A stretch of 64,000 bases of DNA from Blastococcus sp. CT_GayMR16 (lineage in GTDB: Bacteria > Actinomycetota > Actinomycetes > Mycobacteriales > Geodermatophilaceae). The notes beneath the pieces were generated by a model. The model did no database searches, was not told the DNA's origin, and was given only the letters and a program-made list of their open reading frames with translations. The translations under genes and the position numbers were made by a program. The stretch spans positions 186,001 through 250,000 of the forward strand of contig NZ_SPQK01000002.1 of NCBI RefSeq assembly GCF_004570875.1, written 5' to 3'. Positions 1-8,687 of the stretch are shown here, piece by piece; positions within the stretch are counted from its first letter, which is position 1, and every line of letters begins with the position of its first letter.

Positions 1-1
1 G

Positions 2-559
2 CCGTCCTGCTCTCGCCAGATCGACGGCTCCGGCTTCGTCTACGCCCCGGAGCGCGTGATGACCAACGCGCACGTGCTCGCGGGCGTCGAGGACCCCGTG
101 GTGCACGCCGACGGCGAGGAGTACGACGCGACGCCGGTCTACGTCGACGCGGAGGTCGACATCGCGGTGCTCGCCGTCCCGGGTCTGACCGAGACGCCGC
201 TGCCGTTCACCCCCGAGCCGGCCGAGTCGGGCGCCGACGCGATCATCATGGGCTTTCCCGGCGGGGGGCCGTTCTACGTCGGCCCGGCCCGCGTGCGGGA
301 CAGCGGCCCGATCAGCGGGCCGGACTTCCGCAACACGCAGACCGTGGTGCGCGACGTCTACGCGCTGTACGGGATCGTCCGCGCGGGCAACTCCGGCGGT
401 CCGCTGTTCGCCACCGACGGCAGCGTCCTGGGTGTCGTCTTCGCCTCGGCGGTCGACGACCCCGACACCGGCTACGCTCTGACCGCGCTGCAGGTGGGCG
501 ACGCCGCTCGCGCGGGCAGCACCGCGGTGGCCGAGGTCGGCACCGGCCCCTGCGAATAA
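2..559 (+). CDS. marP: MarP-type membrane-anchored serine protease, C-terminal protease domain (5' end outside window)
   Basis: This is a trypsin-fold periplasmic protease; in mycobacteria MarP is needed to survive acid and oxidative stress. Only the protease domain lies in the window, and the reading frame is open from base 2, so the CvpA-like membrane half must lie upstream. The triad is visible: His (codon 71-73, in NAHV), Asp (158-160, in VDIAVL) and Ser (392-394, in GNSGGP). A cysteine at the visible N-terminus (PSCSRQ) and one at the extreme C-terminus (GPCE) sit where MarP has its regulatory disulfide. The ATG at 59 is internal to the conserved domain and is not a start. The neighbouring EphE-like gene matches the mycobacterial order. 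Confidence 0.93.
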   Translation, partial: PSCSRQIDGSGFVYAPERVMTNAHVLAGVEDPVVHADGEEYDATPVYVDAEVDIAVLAVPGLTETPLPFTPEPAESGADAIIMGFPGGGPFYVGPARVRDSGPISGPDFRNTQTVVRDVYALYGIVRAGNSGGPLFATDGSVLGVVFASAVDDPDTGYALTALQVGDAARAGSTAVAEVGTGPCE

Positions 560-585
560 GGCCCCCTTCAGGGCACCGCCCCGAG

Positions 586-1536
586 CTAGCGAGGGGTGGG
601 GGGAACGGGGTCCTTCATCCAGTCCGTGATCGCCGAGGTGACGGTGTCGGGCACCTCTTCCTGCGGGAAGTGGCCGATCCCGGGCAGCTCGCGCCACTCG
701 TAGGCGCCGGCGACGTAGCGGCCCGACCCGTACGCGGTGCTGGGCAGCACGCACGTGTCGAGCTCGCCGTGCAGCTGCAGCGTGGGGGCGGTGATGGGCG
801 CCGCCATCCGCCGGGAGTAGCGCAACCCGTCCGGCCGCAGCTGGGACCGGGCCGCCCAGCGGTGGTACTCCATCGCGCCGTACGCCGCCTGCGGGATCCG
901 GGAGGCCGAGCGGTAGCGGTCCACCGCCTCGGCGAAGTCCGTCGTCCGCGCCCATTCCGGCCCGGCCCACCGCTGCATGAGGTCGGCCACCGGGTCGTCG
1001 TCGGCCCGGGTGAGCATGCGCTCGGGCAGCCGTGGGACCTGGAATCGCAACACGTACGCCGAGGCCCGCCGCTGCCGGGGGTCGGTCATGCCGGCGCGCA
1101 GCCGGCGGGGGTGCGCCATCGACAGCACGACCAGCCGCCGGACGCTGCGGGGGTGCAGCGCGGCCATCGTCCAGCCGAGCAGGCCGCCCCAGTCGTGCCC
1201 GACGACCACGGCGTCCTGCTCGCCCAGCGCCCGCACGAGGGCCGCGACGTCGGCGGACAGGGTCGGGAGGTCGTACCCGCGCGGCGGCTTGTCGCTCGCC
1301 CCGTACCCCCGCAGATCGGGTGCCACGACGTGGAAACCGCTGTCGGCGAGAGCGGCCAGCTGCGACCGCCAGGTCCACCAGAACTGCGGGAAGCCGTGGA
1401 GCAGCAGGACCAGCGGGCCGGTTCCCGCCTCGGCCACGTGCAGGCCGACGCCGTTCGCGGAGATGGTGCGGTGCGTCCACGGGCCGGGCAGCAGGACGCT
1501 GGTCGCGTCCGGGCGTCCGTCGGCGGGGCCCGTCAT
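586..1536 (-). CDS. Alpha/beta hydrolase, EphE-like epoxide hydrolase
   Basis: The 316-residue protein has the epoxide-hydrolase layout: an HGFP oxyanion-hole motif at 47-50, the nucleophile Asp115 in GHDWGG, and a catalytic His near 289 in GIGHFPQ. It most resembles the mycobacterial EphE group, which also sits beside marP. The natural substrate is unknown. The ATG at 1536 lies 20 bases after the stop of the holin-like gene, so both are probably on one leftward transcript with acs. The frame is open further upstream, but that extension overlaps the holin-like gene and has an Arg/Ser-rich shadow composition, so I chose the ATG. Confidence 0.85.
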   Translation of the reverse strand: MTGPADGRPDATSVLLPGPWTHRTISANGVGLHVAEAGTGPLVLLLHGFPQFWWTWRSQLAALADSGFHVVAPDLRGYGASDKPPRGYDLPTLSADVAALVRALGEQDAVVVGHDWGGLLGWTMAALHPRSVRRLVVLSMAHPRRLRAGMTDPRQRRASAYVLRFQVPRLPERMLTRADDDPVADLMQRWAGPEWARTTDFAEAVDRYRSASRIPQAAYGAMEYHRWAARSQLRPDGLRYSRRMAAPITAPTLQLHGELDTCVLPSTAYGSGRYVAGAYEWRELPGIGHFPQEEVPDTVTSAITDWMKDPVPPTPR

Positions 1537-1555
1537 CGGGTGGAGCTCACCGGCG

Positions 1556-2056
1556 TCAGACCGTGTAGTGCTCGGCGCCCCGCCGCTGGACGCGGCCGTT
1601 GACGACCTCGGGCACAGCGCGGTGCCGCTCGCCCGGGGCCTCCCGGTGCAGCACCTCGGGCAGGTCGTGCAGGGTCTCGAGCGTCCGCTCCGGCTTCTCG
1701 ATCTTCTTGATCTGCCGGCGGCCGAACAGCGCTGCCAGGACGGCGACGAGTACCAGCAGGAACCAGACGATGAGGTAGGAGATCCAGCGCTCCAGGCCGA
1801 GCCACGTGATGAACTCGGCCAGCGCGATGAAGAAGAAGAACGCCGAGAAGGCGAGCACGACACCTGCGGCACCGAACGCGCCGGCGCCGATCCCGGCCTT
1901 CTTGGCCGACTTCCCGATCTCGGCCTTGGCCAGCTCGACCTCGCCGCGGATCAGCGTGGACACGTCGGCCATCGCGCTCTGCACGAGCGTGCCGATGGAG
2001 GGCTCGGCGGTTGCCGTGGACCCCTCGTTCGGGGCCGAGGTGACGTTGTAGGCCAC
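1556..2056 (-). CDS. Phage-holin-family (holin superfamily III) membrane protein
   Basis: The 166-residue protein has a soluble N-terminus (about 1-60), two adjacent hydrophobic segments (about 68-95 and 103-125) and a charged C-terminal tail. This is the pattern of the chromosomal 'phage holin family' proteins found next to marP and acs in actinobacteria (Rv3669 position). Its role in the cell is not established and the holin name does not imply a phage here. I chose the GTG at 2056 because AGGAGG lies 7 bases upstream; an ATG 20 codons earlier lacks such a site. It sits between acs and the hydrolase, all leftward. Confidence 0.8.
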   Translation of the reverse strand: MAYNVTSAPNEGSTATAEPSIGTLVQSAMADVSTLIRGEVELAKAEIGKSAKKAGIGAGAFGAAGVVLAFSAFFFFIALAEFITWLGLERWISYLIVWFLLVLVAVLAALFGRRQIKKIEKPERTLETLHDLPEVLHREAPGERHRAVPEVVNGRVQRRGAEHYTV

Positions 2057-2159
2057 GGGGGTCCTCCTGGGGACGGCAGTGCTGGTCAGGTGCTGGTCAG
2101 GTGAATCGTGCCGCACGATGCGGGAGTGCGCGCCCCCGCACCCCTCGCCGGGGTGGTCC

Positions 2160-4112
2160 TCAGTCCTCCGACGGCGCCGCGGGCAGCTTCTCCTTGATCA
2201 TGTTCATGACCGAGTCGTCGGTGAGGGTCGTGACGTCACCGAGCTCCCGGTTCTCCGCGATGTCGCGGAGCAGCCGCCGCATGATCTTGCCCGACCGGGT
2301 CTTGGGCAGCTCCTGCACGACCATGATCTGCCGCGGCTTGGCGATCGGTCCGATGTCGCGGGCCACGTGGTTGCGCAGCGTCTGCACGAGCTCGTCGCCG
2401 GAGTCCGTGCCGCTCTCGCGGAGGATCACGAACGCGACGATGCCCTGGCCGGTGGTCGGGTCGCTGGCGCCCACGACCGCGGCCTCGGCGACCGACGGGT
2501 GGCCGACCAGGGAGGACTCGACCTCCGTCGTGGAGATGCGGTGGCCGGACACGTTCATGACGTCGTCCACCCGGCCGAGGAGCCAGATGTTGCCGTCGGC
2601 GTCCTTCTTGGCGCCGTCCCCGGCGAAGTAGACGTTCTTCCCGAACCGCGACCAGTAGGTGTCGACGTAGCGGTCGTCGTCACCCCAGATCGTGCGGAGC
2701 ATCGCCGGCCAGGGGTCGGTGAGCACGAGCAGCCCGGTGGAGTCGTCGGACAGCTCGTTGCCCTCGTCGTCCACGACCTTGGCCGAGATGCCGGGGAAGG
2801 GGAACTGGGCCGACCCCGGCACCAGCGACGTGACGCCGGGCAGCGGCGTGATCATGTGCGCGCCCGTCTCGGTCTGCCACCAGGTGTCGGTGATCGGGCA
2901 GCGGCCGCCGCCGATGTGCTCGTGGTACCAGAGCCAGGCCTCCGGGTTGATCGGCTCACCCACCGAGCCGAGCACCCGCAGGCTGGACAGGTCGAAGTCC
3001 TTCGGGACGTCCTCGCCCCACTTCATGAACGTCCGGATCACCGTCGGGGCGGTGTAGAGGATGGTGACGCCGTACTTCTGGACGATCTCCCACCAGCGTC
3101 CCCGGTGCGGGGTCTCCGGGGTGCCTTCGTACATGACCGACGTGGCCCGGTTGGCCAGCGGTCCGTAGACGATGTAGCTGTGGCCGGTGACCCAGCCGAC
3201 GTCGGCCGCCGTCCAGTAGACGTCGTCGTCGGGCTTGAGGTCGAAGGTCGCCCAGTGCGTGTAGGCGACCTGGGTCAGGTAGCCGCCGGTGGTGTGCAGG
3301 ATGCCCTTGGGCTTCGCCGTCGTCCCGGACGTGTACATGATGTAGAGCGGGTGCTCGGCGTCGAAGGACTCGGGCTCGTGCTCGGTCGACTGCCGGTCGA
3401 CGACGTCGTCCCACCAGAGGTCGCGGCCCTCGCTCCAGTCGACGTCCTGCCCGGTGCGCTTGACCACGATCACGTTGCGGACACCGGGGCTGCGGCCGAC
3501 CGCGTCGTCCACGGCCGGCTTGAGCGCGCTCGGCGCGCCCCGGCGGTAGCCGCCGTCGGAGGTGATGACCAGGACGGCGCCGGAGTCGTCGAGGCGGCTG
3601 GCCAGTGCGTCGGCGGAGAAGCCGCCGAAGACCACCATGTGGACGGCGCCGATGCGGGCGCAGGCCAGCATCGCGATGATCGTCTCGGGGATCATCGGCA
3701 TGTAGATGGCGACCCGGTCGCCGGCCTGGACGCCGAGATCGAGCAGCGCGTTGGCGGCCTTGGAGATCTCGTCCTTGAGCCCGGCGTAGGTGATCGTCCG
3801 GGTGTCGTCGGCCGGCTCGCCCTCCCAGAAGTAGGCCACCTGGTCGCCGTGGCCGTCCTCGACGTGCCGGTCGACGCAGTTGTAGGCGACGTTGAGCTTC
3901 CCGCCGACGAACCACTTGGCGAAGGGCGGGTTGCTCCAGTCGAGGACCTCGTCCCACTCCTGGGTCCAGGTCAGCCGGCGGGCCGCCTTCTCCCAGAACG
4001 CGAGCCGGTCGGCCGCAGCCTCGTCGTAGACCTCGGGCCCGGCGTTCGCGTGGGCGGCGAGCTGCTCCGGCGGCGGGAAGGTCCGGCCCTCTGCGTGGCT
4101 CGTCTCGCTCAT
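2160..4112 (-). CDS. acs: Acetyl-CoA synthetase (AMP-forming)
   Basis: Converts acetate, ATP and CoA to acetyl-CoA through acetyl-adenylate in the cytoplasm. The 650-residue length is normal for the family. Visible features are the P-loop-like YTSGTTAKPKG with Ala where Gly is commoner, the WWQTETG adenylate-binding motif, and the C-terminal TRSGKIMRR whose Lys609 is the residue that protein acetyltransferases modify in Acs enzymes. The ATG at 4112 follows GGAGGAAA at good spacing, so the 17-codon longer frame is not needed. It is probably the first gene of the leftward acs, holin-like, hydrolase group, and is divergent from the FhuF-like gene. Confidence 0.95.
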   Translation of the reverse strand: MSETSHAEGRTFPPPEQLAAHANAGPEVYDEAAADRLAFWEKAARRLTWTQEWDEVLDWSNPPFAKWFVGGKLNVAYNCVDRHVEDGHGDQVAYFWEGEPADDTRTITYAGLKDEISKAANALLDLGVQAGDRVAIYMPMIPETIIAMLACARIGAVHMVVFGGFSADALASRLDDSGAVLVITSDGGYRRGAPSALKPAVDDAVGRSPGVRNVIVVKRTGQDVDWSEGRDLWWDDVVDRQSTEHEPESFDAEHPLYIMYTSGTTAKPKGILHTTGGYLTQVAYTHWATFDLKPDDDVYWTAADVGWVTGHSYIVYGPLANRATSVMYEGTPETPHRGRWWEIVQKYGVTILYTAPTVIRTFMKWGEDVPKDFDLSSLRVLGSVGEPINPEAWLWYHEHIGGGRCPITDTWWQTETGAHMITPLPGVTSLVPGSAQFPFPGISAKVVDDEGNELSDDSTGLLVLTDPWPAMLRTIWGDDDRYVDTYWSRFGKNVYFAGDGAKKDADGNIWLLGRVDDVMNVSGHRISTTEVESSLVGHPSVAEAAVVGASDPTTGQGIVAFVILRESGTDSGDELVQTLRNHVARDIGPIAKPRQIMVVQELPKTRSGKIMRRLLRDIAENRELGDVTTLTDDSVMNMIKEKLPAAPSED

Positions 4113-4237
4113 GCGTTTCCTCCGGTGTTCCGGCGTCGTGGGACGCAGCGTGGCTCGGACCACACCGTATGGGTTCCGGCCGGTCTGCGTCTTCCCCAGC
4201 GGAGCGGCCCGGAACGGGCACCGGGAAGACTGCTGCG

Positions 4238-4930
4238 GTGACCGGAGAGCTGCAGGCGACGGTCGCCGGGCGCATCCCGGGTGCGGCCGCGCTGGGGCTG
4301 CTCGCCCCGCCGTCCGTCCCGCTCGTCCCCGCGGTCGACCTGGCCGATCCGGCGTGGGTGACCCGGGCGGTCCGGGGCGGCCGCACGGTCGAGCGCAGGG
4401 TGACCGCGACCGTGTGGTGGTACTCGGTCTCCACGGTGCTGCTGACCCCGGCGCTGGCCGGCCTGGTGACCGGCGTCCCGCTGTCGGCCCGCCTGTCGGA
4501 CCTGGCGGTGGCGTTCCGTCCCGACGGGCTGCCGGTCGCCGCGGTGTCCTCGGGTGCTGGGGGCGATCTCGGGGCCGAGCTCCGGGAGACGCTCACCGCC
4601 GTCGTTCCGGCGGTCGCTGCCGTCGGCCGGATGCGGGAGCGGCCGCTCTGGGCGATCGCCACGGACTCGATCGCCAACCAGCTGCTCGCGCTCGGCCGCG
4701 CCCTGGGGAACGTGCCCGCCGCGACCGCCCACGCCGCCCCGCTGGCCGCCGCGATCGGGGCGCCGCTGCCCGTGCCGCGCTACGTGGACGTCGCCGGTGC
4801 CCGGTTCACCCAGCGGGCCTCGTGCTGCCTGATGGTCGAGCTGCCGGGGGGATCGCTGTGCACCTCGTGCCCGCACCGGCTCCCCGCCGAGCGCGAGGCG
4901 TTGCTGGAGCAGGCCGCCCGCTGGTTCTGA
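4238..4930 (+). CDS. FhuF-like [2Fe-2S] protein, probable ferric-siderophore reductase
   Basis: The C-terminus carries the FhuF signature: two adjacent cysteines followed after ten residues by CxxC (Cys196, 197, 208, 211 when counted from the GTG at 4238). In FhuF these bind a [2Fe-2S] cluster used to reduce hydroxamate-siderophore iron. The rest of the protein matches the family only loosely, and many actinobacterial members are annotated simply as (2Fe-2S)-binding protein. The start is uncertain: an ATG at 4169 gives 23 more residues of low-complexity sequence. It ends directly against the stop of queA on the other strand, and no siderophore gene is adjacent. Confidence 0.7.
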   Translation: MTGELQATVAGRIPGAAALGLLAPPSVPLVPAVDLADPAWVTRAVRGGRTVERRVTATVWWYSVSTVLLTPALAGLVTGVPLSARLSDLAVAFRPDGLPVAAVSSGAGGDLGAELRETLTAVVPAVAAVGRMRERPLWAIATDSIANQLLALGRALGNVPAATAHAAPLAAAIGAPLPVPRYVDVAGARFTQRASCCLMVELPGGSLCTSCPHRLPAEREALLEQAARWF

Positions 4931-5959
4931 TCAGGGCAGGAAGACCATCGAGTCGCCGAACTCGTGCCAGAGGTAGTGCTCGGCGACGGCCCGGTCGTAG
5001 GCAGCGGTGACGAGTTCGGTGCCGGCCACCGCCTCAAGCAGCTGCAGGTGGCTGGCCTCCGGCTCGTGCAGTCCGGTGATCAGTCCCGTCACGGCGCGGG
5101 CCGGACGGTCGGGGCCGAGGACCAGGTCGGTCCAGCCGTGTGCCGCCCGCGTGACGCCGTCGTCGTCCGTGGCGGACTCCAGCGCACGGGTCACGGTCGT
5201 GCCCACGGCGACCACCCGGCCACCGGCCCGCCGGGTGCTGTTCACCAGCCGGGCGGTGACCTCCGGAACGGCGAAACGCTCGGGAGACGGCGGCTCGTGC
5301 AGCTCCGGACTGGAGACGCCGGTGTGCAGCGTGAGCGGGACGACGGGGACGCCGCGGGTCATCAGGGCGACCAGGACCTCCTCGGTGAACGGCCGTCCGG
5401 CGCTCGCCATCTCGGCGCTGCCGGGCTCCCCGGCGTACACGGTCTGGAAGGCGGCGAGTGGGAAGTCGCCGCGCAGGTAGCCGTAGCCGATCGGCGTCCC
5501 GTGCTCCAGCAGGTAGGCCGTCGCCGGCACCGCGGGGGTCGTGGTGGCCCGCCACAGCCGCGACGGGCGGGACGGGTCGGGATGGCCGGCCAGCAAGGTC
5601 ATCGTGACGCCGCCGGGCAGCTCGAGGACGGTGCCGGGCTCCACGCCGAGGTCGGGGCCGCTGTTGTCCGGGCGCCGCAGCTCGACCACCCACTCGCCGT
5701 CGTCGAGCGCCGTCGACCAGTGCAGCGGCACGAGGACGCCGTCCGCCCGCCGTGCCGGGAGCCGTCCGGGCAGGGTGCCCGAGGTGTTGACGACGACGAG
5801 GTCGCCGGGCTCGAGCAGCTCGGGAAGATCGCGGAAGAGCACCGACGTCGTCCTCCCGGGGCGGACGGCCATCAGCCGGACCTCGTCGCGTCCGAGCCCG
5901 TGCCACTCCGGCGGCGCGGTGGCCTCGGCGTCCGCCGGGAGGGCGAACGTCGCCGTCAT
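4931..5959 (-). CDS. queA: S-adenosylmethionine:tRNA ribosyltransferase-isomerase (QueA family)
   Basis: QueA transfers and isomerises the ribosyl group of SAM onto 7-deazaguanine-modified tRNA in queuosine synthesis. The 342-residue product has the family's usual length and its features: the N-terminal [18 protein letters not shown] stretch, the GRPFTEEVL and [11 protein letters not shown] segments, [10 protein letters not shown], and the C-terminal [12 protein letters not shown]. No tgt, queC, queD, queE or queF lies nearby, so whether it makes queuosine or has been re-used is open. Its ATG overlaps the stop of the upstream dehydrogenase by ATGA, indicating translational coupling and hence shared SoxR-box control. 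Confidence 0.82.
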   Translation of the reverse strand: MTATFALPADAEATAPPEWHGLGRDEVRLMAVRPGRTTSVLFRDLPELLEPGDLVVVNTSGTLPGRLPARRADGVLVPLHWSTALDDGEWVVELRRPDNSGPDLGVEPGTVLELPGGVTMTLLAGHPDPSRPSRLWRATTTPAVPATAYLLEHGTPIGYGYLRGDFPLAAFQTVYAGEPGSAEMASAGRPFTEEVLVALMTRGVPVVPLTLHTGVSSPELHEPPSPERFAVPEVTARLVNSTRRAGGRVVAVGTTVTRALESATDDDGVTRAAHGWTDLVLGPDRPARAVTGLITGLHEPEASHLQLLEAVAGTELVTAAYDRAVAEHYLWHEFGDSMVFLP

Positions 5960-6657
5960 CGGGTCGCCCCCGCGGGAACGACGTCGGCCGCGCGGTACCG
6001 GCCGCTGGGCAGGTCGCCGTCGAGGAGGGCGAGCAGCGCGGGGACGACGGTCTCCGGTGCCGGCCGGTCGGTGATGTCCTCGCCCGGGAACGCGGCCTGG
6101 TGCATGTCGGTGGCCATGTCGCCGGGGTCGACGGCGAGGACCCGCAGCTCGGGGTGCTCGACGGCGAGGACCGCGGTGAGCTGGTCGAGGGCGGCCTTGC
6201 TCGCGCCGTACCCGCCCCATCCCTCGTAGGCCTCGACGGCGGCGTCGGAGCTGATGTCGACGACGGTGCCCTGCGCGGCGCGCAGCGCCGGGAGGACGGC
6301 CTGGACGAGGGCGAGCGGGGCGACGGTGTTGACGGCGAGCACGCGCAGGAGTTCCGCGGGGTCGAGGTCGGCGAGGCGCGGCAGCGGGCTCGGGCCCAGG
6401 TCGCTGGCGTTGTTGACCAGGAGGTCGAGCCGCGGACCCACGGCCTCGGCCAGTGCGGCCCGGTGCCGCGGGTCGGTGACGTTCCCCGGGACGGCGGTCA
6501 CGAGGTCGGGGGAGGGGAGGGCGGCGACGGCGGTGGCCAGCCGTCCGGCGTCCCGTCCGTCGAGGACGAGCCGCCAGCCGCGGTCGGCGAGGGCGGTGGC
6601 GAGGGCGCGGCCGAGGCCTCGGGAGGCGCCGGTGACGAGTGCGGTGCGGGTGGTCAT
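5956..6657 (-). CDS. Short-chain dehydrogenase/reductase, probable SoxR target
   Basis: A classical SDR of 233 residues. It has the TGASRGLG cofactor loop near residue 9, an NNAS motif, a serine-rich strand before the active site and the YGASK catalytic Tyr-Lys pair. An Arg in the loop and RD after the second strand suggest NADP(H), but this is inference. I chose the ATG at 6657 because it lies just downstream of a well-formed promoter (-35 TTGACC, 19-base spacer, -10 GACGGT), which would give a leaderless message; a frame start seven codons upstream would lie inside that promoter. It is divergent from soxR and coupled to queA. Confidence 0.88.
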   Translation of the reverse strand: MTTRTALVTGASRGLGRALATALADRGWRLVLDGRDAGRLATAVAALPSPDLVTAVPGNVTDPRHRAALAEAVGPRLDLLVNNASDLGPSPLPRLADLDPAELLRVLAVNTVAPLALVQAVLPALRAAQGTVVDISSDAAVEAYEGWGGYGASKAALDQLTAVLAVEHPELRVLAVDPGDMATDMHQAAFPGEDITDRPAPETVVPALLALLDGDLPSGRYRAADVVPAGATR

Positions 6658-6663
6658 GGGACT

Positions 6664-6694
6664 ACCGTCGGATCTCAAGTCGACTTGAGGTCAA
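6664..6694 (-). promoter_or_regulatory. SoxR-type operator inside a 19-base-spacer promoter
   Basis: On the minus strand a -35 TTGACC (6689-6694) and a -10 GACGGT (6664-6669) are 19 bases apart. This over-long spacing is typical of promoters activated by MerR-family proteins. The spacer contains the perfect 16-base palindrome CTCAAGTCGACTTGAG (6674-6689), which shares both arms with the enterobacterial SoxR box. The predicted transcript would begin at the A of the dehydrogenase ATG. SoxR itself is encoded 18 bases to the right of the palindrome, so the site can also serve autoregulation. Confidence 0.85.
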
Positions 6695-6706
6695 GAGGGA
6701 GCGGGC

Positions 6707-7165
6707 ATGGATCTGCTGGCGATCGGCGAGGTGGCCGGGCGCTCGGGGATGGCGCCGTCGGCCCTGCGCTACTACGAGGACCAGGGGCTGATCAGCGCCA
6801 CCCGCACGCCGGGCGGCGCCCGCCGCTATCCGCGGAGCGTGCTGCGCCGGCTAGCGCTGATCCGGGCGGGCCGCAACGTCGGCCTGTCGCTGCCGGAGAT
6901 CCGTTCGGCGCTGGACACGCTGCCGGCGGATCGTCCGGCGACGGCAGCGGACTGGGCGCGGCTGTCCCGCGGCTGGCGGGACCGGCTCGACGAGCAGATC
7001 GCCGCCCTCACGAAGCTGCGGGACGGCCTGAGCTCCTGCATCGGCTGCGGATGTCTGTCCCTGGGACGGTGCGCACTGTCCAATCCCGGGGACATGGCCG
7101 CCGCCGAGGGCTCCGGCGCCCGGTGGCTGCCGCCCGCACTGCGCCGGACGCCGCCGGTGGGCTGA
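6707..7165 (+). CDS. soxR: Redox-sensitive MerR-family activator SoxR
   Basis: The protein has an N-terminal MerR winged helix ([11 protein letters not shown] near 19-29, RRYP at 39-42), a dimerisation helix, and the SoxR iron-sulfur motif at Cys111, 114, 116 and 122 (CX2CXCX5C). Oxidation of the [2Fe-2S] cluster by redox-active metabolites switches on target promoters. In Streptomyces, SoxR answers to quinone-type antibiotics and controls oxidoreductases and exporters rather than a SoxS cascade. Its operator is in the divergent gap, and the adjacent dehydrogenase is the obvious target. The 152-residue length is normal. A hairpin follows the stop. Confidence 0.95.
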   Translation: MDLLAIGEVAGRSGMAPSALRYYEDQGLISATRTPGGARRYPRSVLRRLALIRAGRNVGLSLPEIRSALDTLPADRPATAADWARLSRGWRDRLDEQIAALTKLRDGLSSCIGCGCLSLGRCALSNPGDMAAAEGSGARWLPPALRRTPPVG

Positions 7166-7173
7166 CCGTCGGT

Positions 7174-7200
7174 GCCCTCGCATCGTGCGGTTGCGAGGGC
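7174..7200 (+). terminator. Stem-loop after soxR, likely terminator
   Basis: A perfect 9-base inverted repeat (GCCCTCGCA at 7174-7182, TGCGAGGGC at 7192-7200) with a 9-base loop begins 8 bases after the soxR stop. There is no T-run, which is usual in GC-rich actinobacteria. It would separate soxR from the dioxygenase-like gene that starts at 7234. Confidence 0.6.
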
Positions 7201-7233
7201 GATGATCACCGGTGTCGATGGGGGGAGAGGCAG

Positions 7234-8085
7234 ATGACCGTCATGCCCGCGGCGTTCTTCGGTCACGGCAACCCGATGAACGCTCTGGAGACGAACCGGT
7301 ACACCGCCGCCTGGCGTGCGTTCGGGGAGGCGGTACCGCGGCCGCGGGCGATCCTGGTCGTCTCCGCGCACTGGTACGTGCAGGCCACAGCCATCACCGC
7401 CATGCCGCGACCGCGCACCATCCATGACTTCTACGGCTTCCCGCCCGAACTGTTCGACGTCGAGTACCAGGCGCCGGGGCTTCCGGACCTCTACGACGAG
7501 GTCGCCGACATCGTGCATCCCACGTGGGTGGGCGCCGATCTCGACAGCTGGGGCATCGACCACGGCGCCTGGTCGGTGCTGCTGCACGCCTTCCCGCAGG
7601 CGGACATCCCCGTCGTCCAGTTGTCGATCAACGCGCTCAAGCCCTTCGACTACCACCTGCAGCTCGGGGCGGCCCTCGCGCCGCTGCGGGAGGACGGCGT
7701 GCTGGTGATCGGCAGCGGCAACGTGGTGCACAACCTCGGCGGCGTGAGCCGCGCCCTGCCCGACGCCGGCTTCGACTGGGCGCAGCGGTTCGACGAGCGG
7801 GCCAAGGAGCTGATGCTCACCGATCCGACCGAGGTGGGCCGGCTCGACGGGCACCGCGACTACGACCTCGCCGTCCCGACGCCGGACCACTTCCTGCCGC
7901 TGCTCTACGTCGCCGGGGTCGCCGGTGCCACGGGCACGCCGGCCGAGGTGCTCGTCGACGGCTACTCCTACGGCTCCCTGTCGATGACGGCCTACACGGT
8001 GGGCATGGACACCCCCGCGACCGCCGGATCCGGCGTCGCCGCCCCGCTGCCCGACGGACCCCCGGCGGACGGTGCCAACATCTAG
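7234..8085 (+). CDS. DODA-type extradiol aromatic ring-opening dioxygenase family protein (YgiD-like)
   Basis: The 283-residue protein belongs to the class III extradiol / 4,5-DOPA dioxygenase family. Conserved histidines are in place: His11 (GHGNPMN), His46 (SAHW), His166 (GNVVHNLGG) and His219 (TPDHFLPLL), matching the metal ligands and catalytic His of YgiD. The [10 protein letters not shown]-like C-terminal segment is also present as [10 protein letters not shown]. Family members use Zn or Fe; the substrate here is unknown. A GGGGGAGAGG purine run 4 bases before the ATG fixes the start. It follows soxR in the same direction, so it could belong to the redox unit, but the hairpin between them argues for its own control. 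Confidence 0.85.
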   Translation: MTVMPAAFFGHGNPMNALETNRYTAAWRAFGEAVPRPRAILVVSAHWYVQATAITAMPRPRTIHDFYGFPPELFDVEYQAPGLPDLYDEVADIVHPTWVGADLDSWGIDHGAWSVLLHAFPQADIPVVQLSINALKPFDYHLQLGAALAPLREDGVLVIGSGNVVHNLGGVSRALPDAGFDWAQRFDERAKELMLTDPTEVGRLDGHRDYDLAVPTPDHFLPLLYVAGVAGATGTPAEVLVDGYSYGSLSMTAYTVGMDTPATAGSGVAAPLPDGPPADGANI

Positions 8086-8099
8086 TCGACGGACCGCCG

Positions 8100-8687
8100 T
8101 CAGGGCCCCGGTGCGTTCGCCCGGGCACCAAGCAGCGTGATGGCCGACCGCGGATCGCTGACCTGGAACGACACCCGGCGCGTGACGTGGTCCGAGCCGT
8201 CGATCCGTACCTCGACGTCGGGCGAGAAGGTCGGCTCGAGATTGGTCCCGCCCATGAACGAGACCAGGAGGCGGTCCGTGTCGACCCGCACGTTCTTCTT
8301 GTGCGCGTTCTCCACGTGCTTGCGCACCCCGGAGAGCTGACCAGCGGGACGCGGGCCGACCTGAAGTGCCCGAACCTCAGGACGAGCTCGTCGCCGCGGA
8401 GAAGATGCGGATGCTGGCGCATCGTGGCGTCGAAGCCGATGAATGCCATCAGGCCGTAGATCCCCAGCACGAGCAACGGCCAGCGCAGCGGGGGCCAGGA
8501 GACGAGGACGTGGACGACGCCGATCTCGAGCACACCGAGACAGGCGATCGTCCAGATCACGGCGCGGTTGAGCTCGTCGTAGGGCAGGGCGACGTCGTCC
8601 GGGCCGACATCCCGGCGCTTGCGCGCCGCCCACCAGCGCGCGGGCCAGGCCGACCTGGCCGGCCACCAGCGAGCCGGCAGCGGCCAT
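8100..8687 (-). pseudogene. Membrane PH-like protein downstream of XRE regulator, frameshifted
   Basis: The coding sequence is split between two frames. The middle part (about 8640 to 8340, frame of MRQHPHLLRGDELVLRFGHF) encodes two hydrophobic segments and a well-conserved-looking core. The C-terminal part (from about 8338 to the stop at 8100, starting SGVRKHVENAHKKN) is one base out of frame. Removing one base in the run AGCTCTCCGGGG near 8337-8341 joins them smoothly as VPLVSSGVRKHV. The only ATG that couples to the regulator (8687, overlapping its TGA) is in the C-terminal frame, so a second shift would be needed near 8600-8640. It is either a recently inactivated gene or a sequencing error. 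It lies last in the ABC exporter operon. Confidence 0.65.

Noticed and set aside
1556-2056. Prophage remnant suggested by the holin-family gene
   Set aside because: This holin-like gene is a standing neighbour of marP and acs in actinobacteria. No integrase, lysin or structural phage gene and no attachment repeats are present, including around the tRNA-Thr.
2079-2101. Short tandem repeat TGCTGGTCAGG x2 between acs and the holin-like gene
   Set aside because: Two 11-base copies only, with no palindrome or promoter nearby; most likely chance or a small slippage duplication.
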